The notes under the pieces were generated by a model that worked only from the letters and a program-made list of their open reading frames with translations, searched no databases and was not told the origin of the DNA. Below are positions 26,221 through 39,286 of a stretch of 64,000 bases of DNA, piece by piece; position 1 is the first letter of the stretch, and each line of letters starts with the position of its first letter. The translations under genes were made by a program, and so were the position numbers. Source of the stretch: Auanema rhodensis (lineage: Eukaryota > Nematoda > Chromadorea > Rhabditida > Rhabditidae); contig OZ059897.1 of NCBI GenBank assembly GCA_964057225.1, positions 2,046,001-2,110,000 of the forward strand, in the 5' to 3' direction.

Positions 26221-29200
26221 CACCGAGATATCAACTGATATATGTTCACACTTATATCCTCGATTTTCACCCTGAAGAAATGATTTTTTCGTTGAATAAC
26301 ATTGTCCATCGTCTTCGTCTTGAAAAAAGGAATCTAAAAACATCTACTTTTTGTGAAATTATTTAGAAATTTTTCGGGAAAATTTTTGTCAAAATGTTTT
26401 TGGAAGCAATGTTGAGTGTACATGGGAACTCAACATACACTAATGCATTATTTTTCAAACGATCATAACTTATTTTTGTATGGAGCGTTTCTCAATGTAG
26501 TATAGTGCATTCGATGCGGATTTTTAAGCTGCGTCGATCTGTGTTATCAGATTTGAGTTAGCTTAAAAATGCACCGAGATATCAACTGATATATGTTCAC
26601 ACTTATATCCTCGATTTTCACCCTGAAGAAATGATTTTTTCGTTGAAAAACATTGTCCATCGTCTTTGCCTTGAAAAAAGGAATCTAAAAACATCTACTT
26701 TTTGTTAAATTATTTAGAAATTTTTCGGGAAAATTTTTGTCAAAATGTTTTTGGAAGCAATGTTGAGTGTACATGGGAACTCAACATACACTAATGCATT
26801 ATTTTTCAAACGATCATAACTTATTTTTGTATAGAGCGTTTCTCAATGTAGTATAGTGCATTCGATGCGGATTTTTAAGCTGCGTCGATCTGTGTTATCA
26901 GATTTGAGTTAGCTTAAAAATGCACCGAGATATCAACTGATATATGTTCACACTTATATCCTCGACTTTCACCCTGAAGAAATGATTTTTTCGTTGAATA
27001 ACATTGTCCATCGTCTTCGTCTTGAAAAAAGGAATCTAAAAACATCTACTTTTTGTGAAATTATTTAGAAATTTTTCGGGAAAATTTTTGTCAAAATGTT
27101 TTTGGAAGCAATGTTGAGTGTACATGGGAACTCAACATACACTAATGCATCATTTTTCAAACGATCATAACTTATTTTTGTATAGAGCGTTTCTCAATGT
27201 AGTTTAGTGCATTCGATGCGGATTTTTAAGCTGCGTCGATCTGTGTTATCAGATTTGCGCTAGCTTAAAAATGCACCGAGATATCAACTGATATATGTTC
27301 ACACTTATATTCTCGATTTTCACCCTGAAGAATTAATTTTTTCGTTGAATAACATTGTCCATCGTCTTCGTCTTGAAAAAAGGAATCTAAAAACATCTAC
27401 TTTTTGTGAAATTATTTAGAAATTTTTCGGGAAAATTTTTGTCAAAATGTTTTTGAAAGCAATGTTGAGTGTACATGGGAACTTAACATACACTAATGCA
27501 TCATTTTTCAAACGATCATAACTTATTTTTGTATTAAGCGTTTCTCAATGTAGTAGAGTGCATTCGATGCGGATTTTTAAGCTGCGTCGATCTGTGTTAT
27601 CAGATTTGAGTTAGCTTAAAAATGCACCAAGATATCAACTGATATATGTTCACACTTATATCCTCGATTTTCACCCTGAAGAAATTGTCCATCGTCTTTG
27701 TCTTGAAAAAAGGAATCTAAAAACATCTACGTTTTGTGAAATTATTTAGAAATTTTTCGGGAAAATTTTTGTCAAAATGTTTTTGGAAGCAATGTTGAGT
27801 GTACATGGGAACTCAACATACACTAATGCATTATTTTTCAAACGATCATAACTAATTTCTGTAAATAGCGTTTCTCAATGTAGTATAGTGCATTCGATGC
27901 GAATTTTTAAGCTGCGTCGATCTGTGTTATCAGATTTGAGTTAGCTTAAAAATGCACCGAGATATCAACTGATATATGTTCACACTTATATCCTCGATTT
28001 TCACCCTGAAGAAATAGTTTTTTCGTTGAAAAACATTGTCCATCGTCTTTGCCTTGAAAAAAGGAATCTAAAAACATCTACTTTTTGTGAAATTATTTAG
28101 AAATTTTTCGGGAAAATTTTTGTCAAAATGTTTTTGGAAGCAATGTTGAGTGTACATGGGAACTCAACATACACTAATGCATTATTTTTCAAACGATCAT
28201 AACTTATTTTTGTATAGAGCGTTTCTCAATGTAGTATAGTGCATTCGATGCGGATTTTTAAGCTGCGTCGATCTGTGTTATCAGATTTGAGTTAGCTTAA
28301 AAATGCACCGAGATATCAACTGATATATGTTTACACTTATATCCTCGACTTTCACCCTGAAGAAATGATTTTTTCGTTGAATAAAATTGTCCATCGTCTT
28401 CGTCTTGAAAAAAGGAATCTAAAAACATCTACTTTTTGCGAAATTATTTAGAAATTTTTCGGGAAAATTTTTGTCAAAATGTTTTTGGAAGCAATGTTGA
28501 GTGTACATGGGAACTCAACATACACTAATGCATTATTTTTCAAACGATCATAACTAATTTCTGTAAATAGCGTTTCTCAATGTAGTATAGTGCATTCGAT
28601 GCGAATTTTTAAGCTGCGTCGATCTGTGTTATCAGATTTGAGTTAGCTTAAAAATGCACCGAGATATCAACTGATATATGTTCACACTTATATCCTCGAT
28701 TTTCACCCTGAAGAAATAGTTTTTTCGTTGAAAAACATTGTCCATCGTCTTTGCCTTGAAAAAAGGAATCTAAAAACATCTACTTTTTGTGAAATTATTT
28801 AGAAATTTTTCGGGAAAATTTTTGTCAAAATGTTTTTGGAAGCAATGTTGAGTGTACATGGGAACTCAACATACACTAATGCATTATTTTTCAAACGATC
28901 ATAACTTATTTTTGTATAGAGCGTTTCTCAATGTAGTATAGTGCATTCGATGCGGATTTTTAAGCTGCGTCGATCTGTGTTATCAGATTTGAGTTAGCTT
29001 AAAAATGCACCGAGATATCAACTGATATATGTTTACACTTATATCCTCGACTTTCACCCTGAAGAAATGATTTTTTCGTTGAATAAAATTGTCCATCGTC
29101 TTCGTCTTGAAAAAAGGAATCTAAAAACATCTACTTTTTGCGAAATTATTTAGAAATTTTTCGGGAAAATTTTTGTCAAAATGTTTTTGAAAGCAATGTT

Positions 29201-29709
29201 GAGTGTACATGGAAACTCAACATACACTAATGCATCATTTTTCAAACGATCATAGCTAATTTTTGTATTGAGCGTTTCTCAATGTAGTATAGTGCATTCG
29301 ATGCGGATTTTTAAGCTGCGTCGATCTGTGTTATCAGATTTGCGCTAGCTTAAAAATGCACCGAGATATCAACTGATATAAGTTCACACTTATATCCTCG
29401 ATTTTCACCCTGAAGAATTAATTTTTTCGTTGAATAACATTGTCCATCGTTTTTGCCTTGAAAAAAGGAATCTAAAAACATCTATTTTTTGTGAAATTAT
29501 TTAGAAATTTTTCGGGAAAATTTTTGTCAAAATGTTTTTGGAAGCAATGTTGAGTGTACATGGGAACTCAACATACACTAATGCATTATTTTTCAAATGA
29601 TCATAACTTATTTTTGTATAGAGCGTTTCTCAATGTAGTATAGTGCATTCGATGCGGATTTTTAAGCTGCGTCGATCTGTGTTATCAGATTTGAGTTAGC
29701 TTAAAAATG
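26221..29709. repeat. Ten-unit (3489 bp) round, last with the full marker series
   Basis: The complete five-unit series (26221-27954, short unit at 27625) is followed by a third copy of the five-unit module (27955-29709; earlier copies 20626-22380 and 23764-25518). The unit at 29008 has TTTTTGAAAGC where the two earlier copies have TTTTTAAAAGC, so those two share a more recent history. After 29710 the arrangement changes to short-unit pairs. Confidence 0.85.
27625..27954. repeat. 330-bp short unit, last solitary one
   Basis: It carries all standard short-unit marks (CACCAAG, CTTTGTC, CTACGTTTTG). Downstream of here short units occur only in adjacent pairs. Confidence 0.95.
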
Positions 29710-30369
29710 CACCGAGATATCAACTGATATATGTTCACACTTATATCCTCGATTTTCACCCTGAAGAAATTGTCCATCGTCTTTGTCTTGAAAAAAGGAA
29801 TCTAAAAACATCTACGTTTTGTGAAATTATTTAGAAATTTTTCGGGAAAATTTTTGTCAAAATGTTTTTGGAAGCAATGTTGAGTGTACATGGGAACTCA
29901 ACATACACTAATGCATTATTTTTCAAACGATCATAACTAATTTCTGTAAATAGCGTTTCTCAATGTAGTATAGTGCATTCGATGCGAATTTTTAAGCTGC
30001 GTCGATCTGTGTTATCAGATTTGAGTTAGCTTAAAAATGCACCAAGATATCAACTGATATATGTTCACACTTATATCCTCGATTTTCACCCTGAAGAAAT
30101 TGTCCATCGTCTTCGTCTTGAAAAAAGGAATCTAAAAACATCTACTTTTTGTGAAATTATTTAGAAATTTTTCGGGAAAATTTTTGTCAAAATGTTTTTG
30201 GAAGCAATGTTGAGTGTACATGGGAACTCAACATACACTAATGCATTATTTTTCAAATGATCATAACTTATTTTTGTATAGAGCGTTTCTCAATGTAGTA
30301 TAGTGCATTCGATGCGGATTTTTAAGCTGCGTCGATCTGTGTTATCAGATTTGCGCTAGCTTAAAAATG
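29710..30369. repeat. First tandem pair of 330-bp short units
   Basis: Two short units lie side by side: 29710 (CACCGAG, CTTTGTC, CTACGTTTTG, GATGCGAATT) and 30040 (CACCAAG, CTTCGTC, CTACTTTTTG, CAAATGATC, GCGCTAG). The second has the deletion on a different sequence background, so the deletion has been transferred between unit types. Confidence 0.93.
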
Positions 30370-30720
30370 CACCGAGATATCAACTGATATAAGTTCACAC
30401 TTATATCCTCGATTTTCACCCTGAAGAATTAATTTTTTCGTTGAATAACATTGTCCATCGTTTTTGCCTTGAAAAAAGGAATCTAAAAACATCTACTTTT
30501 TGTGAAATTATTTAGAAATTTTTCGGGAAAATTTTTGTCAAAATGTTTTTGGAAGCAATGTTGAGTGTACATGGGAACTCAACATACACTAATGCATTAT
30601 TTTTCAAATGATCATAACTTATTTTTGTATAGAGCGTTTCTCAATGTAGTATAGTGCATTCGATGCGGATTTTTAAGCTGCGTCGATCTGTGTTATCAGA
30701 TTTGAGTTAGCTTAAAAATG

Positions 30721-31380
30721 CACCGAGATATCAACTGATATATGTTCACACTTATATCCTCGATTTTCACCCTGAAGAAATTGTCCATCGTCTTTGTCTT
30801 GAAAAAAGGAATCTAAAAACATCTACGTTTTGTGAAATTATTTAGAAATTTTTCGGGAAAATTTTTGTCAAAATGTTTTTGGAAGCAATGTTGAGTGTAC
30901 ATGGGAACTCAACATACACTAATGCATTATTTTTCAAACGATCATAACTAATTTCTGTAAATAGCGTTTCTCAATGTAGTATAGTGCATTCGATGCGAAT
31001 TTTTAAGCTGCGTCGATCTGTGTTATCAGATTTGAGTTAGCTTAAAAATGCACCAAGATATCAACTGATATATGTTCACACTTATATCCTCGATTTTCAC
31101 CCTGAAGAAATTGTCCATCGTCTTCGTCTTGAAAAAAGGAATCTAAAAACATCTACTTTTTGTGAAATTATTTAGAAATTTTTCGGGAAAATTTTTGTCA
31201 AAATGTTTTTGAAAGCAATGTTGAGTGTACATGGAAACTCAACATACACTAATGCATCATTTTTCAAACGATCATAGCTAATTTTTGTATTGAGCGTTTC
31301 TCAATGTAGTATAGTGCATTCGATGCGGATTTTTAAGCTGCGTCGATCTGTGTTATCAGATTTGCGCTAGCTTAAAAATG
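30721..31380. repeat. Second tandem pair of short units
   Basis: The first member (30721) matches 29710. The second (31051) combines a CACCAAG deleted 5' half with a family B 3' half (GAAAGC, GGAAACT, ATCATT, GTATTGAGCG). Confidence 0.93.
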
Positions 31381-31731
31381 CACCGAGATATCAACTGATA
31401 TAAGTTCACACTTATATCCTCGATTTTCACCCTGAAGAATTAATTTTTTCGTTGAATAACATTGTCCATCGTTTTTGCCTTGAAAAAAGGAATCTAAAAA
31501 CATCTACTTTTTGTGAAATTATTTAGAAATTTTTCGGGAAAATTTTTGTCAAAATGTTTTTGGAAGCAATGTTGAGTGTACATGGGAACTCAACATACAC
31601 TAATGCATTATTTTTCAAATGATCATAACTTATTTTTGTATAGAGCGTTTCTCAATGTAGTATAGTGCATTCGATGCGGATTTTTAAGCTGCGTCGATCT
31701 GTGTTATCAGATTTGAGTTAGCTTAAAAATG

Positions 31732-32391
31732 CACCGAGATATCAACTGATATATGTTCACACTTATATCCTCGATTTTCACCCTGAAGAAATTGTCCATC
31801 GTCTTTGTCTTGAAAAAAGGAATCTAAAAACATCTACGTTTTGTGAAATTATTTAGAAATTTTTCGGGAAAATTTTTGTCAAAATGTTTTTGGAAGCAAT
31901 GTTGAGTGTACATGGGAACTCAACATACACTAATGCATTATTTTTCAAACGATCATAACTAATTTCTGTAAATAGCGTTTCTCAATGTAGTATAGTGCAT
32001 TCGATGCGAATTTTTAAGCTGCGTCGATCTGTGTTATCAGATTTGAGTTAGCTTAAAAATGCACCAAGATATCAACTGATATATGTTCACACTTATATCC
32101 TCGATTTTCACCCTGAAGAAATTGTCCATCGTCTTTGTCTTGGAAAAAGGAATCTAAAAACATCTACGTTTTGTGAAATTATTTAGAAATTTTTCGGGAA
32201 AATTTTTGTCAAAATGTTTTTGGAAGCAATGTTGAGTGTACATGGGAACTCAACATACACTAATGCATTATTTTTCAAACGATCATAACTTATTTTTGTA
32301 TAGAGCGTTTCTCAATGTAGTATAGTGCATTCGATGCGGATTTTTAAGCTGCGTCGATCTGTGTTATCAGATTTGAGTTAGCTTAAAAATG
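31732..32391. repeat. Third tandem pair of short units
   Basis: The second member (32062) introduces CTTGGAAAAAGG and a family A 3' half with GTATAGAGCG; this type is inherited by the pairs at 33095 and 35861. Confidence 0.93.
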
Positions 32392-33094
32392 CACCGAGAT
32401 ATCAACTGATATATGTTTACACTTATATCCTCGACTTTCACCCTGAAGAAATGATTTTTTCGATTGAATAACATTGTCCATCGTCTTCGTCTTGAAAAAA
32501 GGAATCTAAAAACATCTACTTTTTGTGAAATTATTTAGAAATTTTTCGGGAAAATTTTTGTCAAAATGTTTTTGGAAGCAATGTTGAGTGTACATGGAAA
32601 CTCAACATACACTAATGCATCATTTTTCAAACGATCATAGCTAATTTTTGTATTGAGCGTTTCTCAATGTAGTATAGTGCATTCGATGCGGATTTTTAAG
32701 CTGCGTCGATCTGTGTTATCAGATTTGCGCTAGCTTAAAAATGCACCGAGATATCAACTGATATAAGTTCACACTTATATCCTCGATTTTCACCCTGAAG
32801 AATTAATTTTTTCGTTGAATAACATTGTCCATCGTTTTTGCTTTGAAAAAAGGAATCTAAAAACATCTACTTTTTGTGAAATTATTTAGAAATTTTTCGG
32901 GAAAATTTTTGTCAAAATGTTTTTGGAAACAATGTTGAGTGTACATGGGAACTCAACATACACTAATGCATTATTTTTCAAATGATCATAACTTATTTTT
33001 GTATAGAGCGTTTCTCAATGTAGTATAGTGCATTCGATGCGGATTTTTAAGCTGCGTCGATCTGTGTTATCAGATTTGAGTTAGCTTAAAAATG
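31732..33094. repeat. Four-unit module (1363 bp), first of three copies
   Basis: The order is short unit, short unit with CTTGGAAAAAGG, ATGTTTAC-type unit, and GATATAAG-type unit with TTTGCTTTG, TTGGAAACAATG and CAAATGATC. Copies start at 31732, 33095 and 35861. This copy has one extra A near 32463 (TTTCGATTG instead of TTTCGTTG), which makes it 1363 rather than 1362 bp. The insertion is absent from the other two copies, so either it arose here after copying or this copy was not their template. Confidence 0.88.
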
Positions 33095-33754
33095 CACCGA
33101 GATATCAACTGATATATGTTCACACTTATATCCTCGATTTTCACCCTGAAGAAATTGTCCATCGTCTTTGTCTTGAAAAAAGAAATCTAAAAACATCTAC
33201 GTTTTGTGAAATTATTTAGAAATTTTTCGGGAAAATTTTTGTCAAAATGTTTTTGGAAGCAATGTTGAGTGTACATGGGAACTCAACATACACTAATGCA
33301 TTATTTTTCAAACGATCATAACTAATTTCTGTAAATAGCGTTTCTCAATGTAGTATAGTGCATTCGATGCGAATTTTTAAGCTGCGTCGATCTGTGTTAT
33401 CAGATTTGAGTTAGCTTAAAAATGCACCAAGATATCAACTGATATATGTTCACACTTATATCCTCGATTTTCACCCTGAAGAAATTGTCCATCGTCTTTG
33501 TCTTGGAAAAAGGAATCTAAAAACATCTACGTTTTGTGAAATTATTTAGAAATTTTTCGGGAAAATTTTTGTCAAAATGTTTTTGGAAGCAATGTTGAGT
33601 GTACATGGGAACTCAACATACACTAATGCATTATTTTTCAAACGATCATAACTTATTTTTGTATAGAGCGTTTCTCAATGTAGTATAGTGCATTCGATGC
33701 GGATTTTTAAGCTGCGTCGATCTGTGTTATCAGATTTGAGTTAGCTTAAAAATG
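33095..33754. repeat. Fourth tandem pair of short units
   Basis: It matches the pair at 31732 except for AGAAATC in the first member. Confidence 0.93.
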
Positions 33755-35860
33755 CACCGAGATATCAACTGATATATGTTTACACTTATATCCTCGACTT
33801 TCACCCTGAAGAAATGATTTTTTCGTTGAATAACATTGTCCATCGTCTTCGTCTTGAAAAAAGGAATCTAAAAACATCTACTTTTTGTGAAATTATTTAG
33901 AAATTTTTCGGGAAAATTTTTGTCAAAATGTTTTTGGAAGCAATGTTGAGTGTACATGGAAACTCAACATACACTAATGCATCATTTTTCAAACGATCAT
34001 AGCTAATTTTTGTATTGAGCGTTTCTCAATGTAGTATAGTGCATTCGATGCGGATTTTTAAGCTGCGTCGATCTGTGTTATCAGATTTGCGCTAGCTTAA
34101 AAATGCACCGAGATATCAACTGATATAAGTTCACACTTATATCCTCGATTTTCACCCTGAAGAATTAATTTTTTCGTTGAATAACATTGTCCATCGTTTT
34201 TGCTTTGAAAAAAGGAATCTAAAAACATCTACTTTTTGTGAAATTATTTAGAAATTTTTCGGGAAAATTTTTGTCAAAATGTTTTTGGAAACAATGTTGA
34301 GTGTACATGGGAACTCAACATACACTAATGCATTATTTTTCAAATGATCATAACTTATTTTTGTATAGAGCGTTTCTCAATGTAGTATAGTGCATTCGAT
34401 GCGGATTTTTAAGCTGCGTCGATCTGTGTTATCAGATTTGAGTTAGCTTAAAAATGCACCGAGATATCAACTGATATATGTTCACACTTATATCCTCGAT
34501 TTTCACCCTGAAGAAATAGTTTTTTCGTTGAAAAACATTGTCCATCGTCTTTGCCTTGAAAAAAGGAATCTAAAAACATCTACTTTTTGTGAAATTATTC
34601 AGAAATTTTTCGGGAAAATTTTTGTCAAAATGTTTTTGGAAGCAATGTTGAGTGTACATGGGAACTCAACATACACTAATGCATTATTTTTCAAACGATC
34701 ATAACTTATTTTTGTATAGAGCGTTTCTCAATGTAGTATAGTGCATTCGATGCGGATTTTTAAGCTGCGTCGATCTGTGTTATCAGATTTGAGTTAGCTT
34801 AAAAATGCACCGAGATATCAACTGATATATGTTTACACTTATATCCTCGACTTTCACCCTGAAGAAATGATTTTTTCGTTGAATAACATTGTCCATCGTC
34901 TTCGTCTTGAAAAAAGGAATCTAAAAACATCTACTTTTTGTGAAATTATTTAGAAATTTTTCGGGAAAATTTTTGTCAAAATGTTTTTGAAAGCAATGTT
35001 GAGTGTACATGGAAACTCAACATACACTAATGCATCATTTTTCAAACGATCATAACTTATTTTTGTATAGAGCGTTTCTCAATGTAGTATAGTGCATTCG
35101 ATGCGGATTTTTAAGCTGCGTCGATCTGTGTTATCAGATTTGCGCTAGCTTAAAAATGCACCGAGATATCAACTGATATAAGTTCACACTTATATCCTCG
35201 ATTTTCACCCTGAAGAATTAATTTTTTCGTTGAATAACATTGTCCATCGTTTTTGCCTTGAAAAAAGGAATCTAAAAACATCTACTTTTTGTGAAATTAT
35301 TTAGAAATTTTTCGGGAAAATTTTTGTCAAAATGTTTTTGGAAGCAATGTTGAGTGTACATGGGAACTCAACATACACTAATGCATTATTTTTCAAATGA
35401 TCATAACTTATTTTTGTATAGAGCGTTTCTCAATGTAGTATAGTGCATTCGATGCGGATTTTTAAGCTGCGTCGATCTGTGTTATCAGATTTGCGCTAGC
35501 TTAAAAATGCACCGAGATATCAACTGATATAAGTTCACACTTATATCCTCGATTTTCACCCTGAAGAATTAATTTTTTCGTTGAATAACATTGTCCATCG
35601 TTTTTGCCTTGAAAAAAGGAATCTAAAAACATCTACTTTTTGTGAAATTATTTAGAAATTTTTCGGGAAAATTTTTGTCAAAATGTTTTTGGAAGCAATG
35701 TTGAGTGTACATGGGAACTCAACATACACTAATGCATTATTTTTCAAATGATCATAACTTATTTTTGTATAGAGCGTTTCTCAATGTAGTATAGTGCATT
35801 CGATGCGGATTTTTAAGCTGCGTCGATCTGTGTTATCAGATTTGAGTTAGCTTAAAAATG

Positions 35861-36520
35861 CACCGAGATATCAACTGATATATGTTCACACTTATATCCT
35901 CGATTTTCACCCTGAAGAAATTGTCCATCGTCTTTGTCTTGAAAAAAGGAATCTAAAAACATCTACGTTTTGTGAAATTATTTAGAAATTTTTCGGGAAA
36001 ATTTTTGTCAAAATGTTTTTGGAAGCAATGTTGAGTGTACATGGGAACTCAACATACACTAATGCATTATTTTTCAAACGATCATAACTAATTTCTGTAA
36101 ATAGCGTTTCTCAATGTAGTATAGTGCATTCGATGCGAATTTTTAAGCTGCGTCGATCTGTGTTATCAGATTTGAGTTAGCTTAAAAATGCACCAAGATA
36201 TCAACTGATATATGTTCACACTTATATCCTCGATTTTCACCCTGAAGAAATTGTCCATCGTCTTTGTCTTGGAAAAAGGAATCTAAAAACATCTACGTTT
36301 TGTGAAATTATTTAGAAATTTTTCGGGAAAATTTTTGTCAAAATGTTTTTGGAAGCAATGTTGAGTGTACATGGGAACTCAACATACACTAATGCATTAT
36401 TTTTCAAACGATCATAACTTATTTTTGTATAGAGCGTTTCTCAATGTAGTATAGTGCATTCGATGCGGATTTTTAAGCTGCGTCGATCTGTGTTATCAGA
36501 TTTGAGTTAGCTTAAAAATG
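35861..36520. repeat. Fifth tandem pair of short units
   Basis: It lacks the AGAAATC change and so is closer to the pair at 31732 than to the one at 33095. It opens the second 2766-bp copy. Confidence 0.93.
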
Positions 36521-38626
36521 CACCGAGATATCAACTGATATATGTTTACACTTATATCCTCGACTTTCACCCTGAAGAAATGATTTTTTCGTTGAATAAC
36601 ATTGTCCATCGTCTTCGTCTTGAAAAAAGGAATCTAAAAACATCTACTTTTTGTGAAATTATTTAGAAATTTTTCGGGAAAATTTTTGTCAAAATGTTTT
36701 TGGAAGCAATGTTGAGTGTACATGGAAACTCAACATACACTAATGCATCATTTTTCAAACGATCATAGCTAATTTTTGTATTGAGCGTTTCTCAATGTAG
36801 TATAGTGCATTCGATGCGGATTTTTAAGCTGCGTCGATCTGTGTTATCAGATTTGCGCTAGCTTAAAAATGCACCGAGATATCAACTGATATAAGTTCAC
36901 ACTTATATCCTCGATTTTCACCCTGAAGAATTAATTTTTTCGTTGAATAACATTGTCCATCGTTTTTGCTTTGAAAAAAGGAATCTAAAAACATCTACTT
37001 TTTGTGAAATTATTTAGAAATTTTTCGGGAAAATTTTTGTCAAAATGTTTTTGGAAACAATGTTGAGTGTACATGGGAACTCAACATACACTAATGCATT
37101 ATTTTTCAAATGATCATAACTTATTTTTGTATAGAGCGTTTCTCAATGTAGTATAGTGCATTCGATGCGGATTTTTAAGCTGCGTCGATCTGTGTTATCA
37201 GATTTGAGTTAGCTTAAAAATGCACCGAGATATCAACTGATATATGTTCACACTTATATCCTCGATTTTCACCCTGAAGAAATAGTTTTTTCGTTGAAAA
37301 ACATTGTCCATCGTCTTTGCCTTGAAAAAAGGAATCTAAAAACATCTACTTTTTGTGAAATTATTCAGAAATTTTTCGGGAAAATTTTTGTCAAAATGTT
37401 TTTGGAAGCAATGTTGAGTGTACATGGGAACTCAACATACACTAATGCATTATTTTTCAAACGATCATAACTTATTTTTGTATAGAGCGTTTCTCAATGT
37501 AGTATAGTGCATTCGATGCGGATTTTTAAGCTGCGTCGATCTGTGTTATCAGATTTGAGTTAGCTTAAAAATGCACCGAGATATCAACTGATATATGTTT
37601 ACACTTATATCCTCGACTTTCACCCTGAAGAAATGATTTTTTCGTTGAATAACATTGTCCATCGTCTTCGTCTTGAAAAAAGGAATCTAAAAACATCTAC
37701 TTTTTGTGAAATTATTTAGAAATTTTTCGGGAAAATTTTTGTCAAAATGTTTTTGGAAGCAATGTTGAGTGTACATGGGAACTCAACATACACTAATGCA
37801 TTATTTTTCAAATGATCATAACTTATTTTTGTATAGAGCGTTTCTCAATGTAGTATAGTGCATTCGATGCGGATTTTTAAGCTGCGTCGATCTGTGTTAT
37901 CAGATTTGAGTTAGCTTAAAAATGCACCGAGATATCAACTGATATAAGTTCACACTTATATCCTCGATTTTCACCCTGAAGAATTAATTTTTTCGTTGAA
38001 TAACATTGTCCATCGTTTTTGCCTTCAAAAAAGGAATCTAAAAACATCTACTTTTTGTGAAATTATTTAGAAATTTTTCGGGAAAATTTTTGTCAAAATG
38101 TTTTTGGAAGCAATGTTGAGTGTACATGGGAACTCAACATACACTAATGCATTATTTTTCAAATGATCATAACTTATTTTTGTATAGAGCGTTTCTCAAT
38201 GTAGTATAGTGCATTCGATGCGGATTTTTAAGCTGCGTCGATCTGTGTTATCAGATTTGCGCTAGCTTAAAAATGCACCGAGATATCAACTGATATAAGT
38301 TCACACTTATATCCTCGATTTTCACCCTGAAGAATTAATTTTTTCGTTGAATAACATTGTCCATCGTTTTTGCCTTGAAAAAAGGAATCTAAAAACATCT
38401 ACTTTTTGTGAAATTATTTAGAAATTTTTCGGGAAAATTTTTGTCAAAATGTTTTTGGAAGCAATGTTGAGTGTACATGGGAACTCAACATACACTAATG
38501 CATTATTTTTCAAATGATCATAACTTATTTTTGTATAGAGCGTTTCTCAATGTAGTATAGTGCATTCGATGCGGATTTTTAAGCTGCGTCGATCTGTGTT
38601 ATCAGATTTGAGTTAGCTTAAAAATG

Positions 38627-39286
38627 CACCGAGATATCAACTGATATATGTTCACACTTATATCCTCGATTTTCACCCTGAAGAAATTGTCCATCGTCTT
38701 TGTCTTGAAAAAAGGAATCTAAAAACATCTACGTTTTGTGAAATTATTTAGAAATTTTTCGGGAAAATTTTTGTCAAAATGTTTTTGGAAGCAATGTTGA
38801 GTGTACATGGGAACTCAACATACACTAATGCATTATTTTTCAAACGATCATAACTAATTTCTGTAAATAGCGTTTCTCAATGTAGTATAGTGCATTCGAT
38901 GCGAATTTTTAAGCTGCGTCGATCTGTGTTATCAGATTTGAGTTAGCTTAAAAATGCACCAAGATATCAACTGATATATGTTCACACTTATATCCTCGAT
39001 TTTCACCCTGAAGAAATTGTCCATCGTCTTTGTCTTGAAAAAAGGAATCTAAAAACATCTACGTTTTGTGAAATTATTTAGAAATTTTTCGGGAAAATTT
39101 TTGTCAAAATGTTTTTGGAAGCAATGTTGAGTGTACATGGGAACTCAACATACACTAATGCATTATTTTTCAAACGATCATAACTAATTTCTGTAAATAG
39201 CGTTTCTCAATGTAGTATAGTGCATTCGATGCGAATTTTTAAGCTGCGTCGATCTGTGTTATCAGATTTGAGTTAGCTTAAAAATG
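38627..39286. repeat. Last tandem pair of short units
   Basis: Both members end with TAACTAATTTCTGTAAATAGCG and GATGCGAATT, and the second lacks CTTGGAAAAAGG. No short unit occurs in the remaining 24.7 kb. Confidence 0.93.

Larger units (their letters stand above)
29710..31731. repeat. Three-unit (1011 bp) higher-order repeat, two copies
   Basis: Each 1011-bp copy (29710-30720 and 30721-31731) consists of two 330-bp units followed by one 351-bp GATATAAG-type unit carrying CAAATGATC. The copies differ mainly in the 3' half of the second short unit: family A with CAAATGATC at 30040, family B (GAAAGC, GGAAACT, ATCATT) at 31051. A third start follows at 31732 but is diverted into a four-unit module. 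Confidence 0.9.
33095..38626. repeat. Eight-unit (2766 bp) higher-order repeat, two copies
   Basis: Copies are 33095-35860 and 35861-38626, each six 351-bp and two 330-bp units: the four-unit module, then a GAAATAGTT unit with ATTATTCAG (34457, 37223), an ATGTTTAC unit (34808, 37574) and two GATATAAG units. Differences seen: AGAAATC in the unit at 33095; the unit at 34808 has family B marks GAAAGC, GGAAACT and ATCATT, while its counterpart at 37574 has family A marks plus CAAATGATC; CCTTCAAAAAAGG in the unit at 37925. The swapped 3' half of a single unit inside otherwise matching copies looks like gene conversion. Confidence 0.88.
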
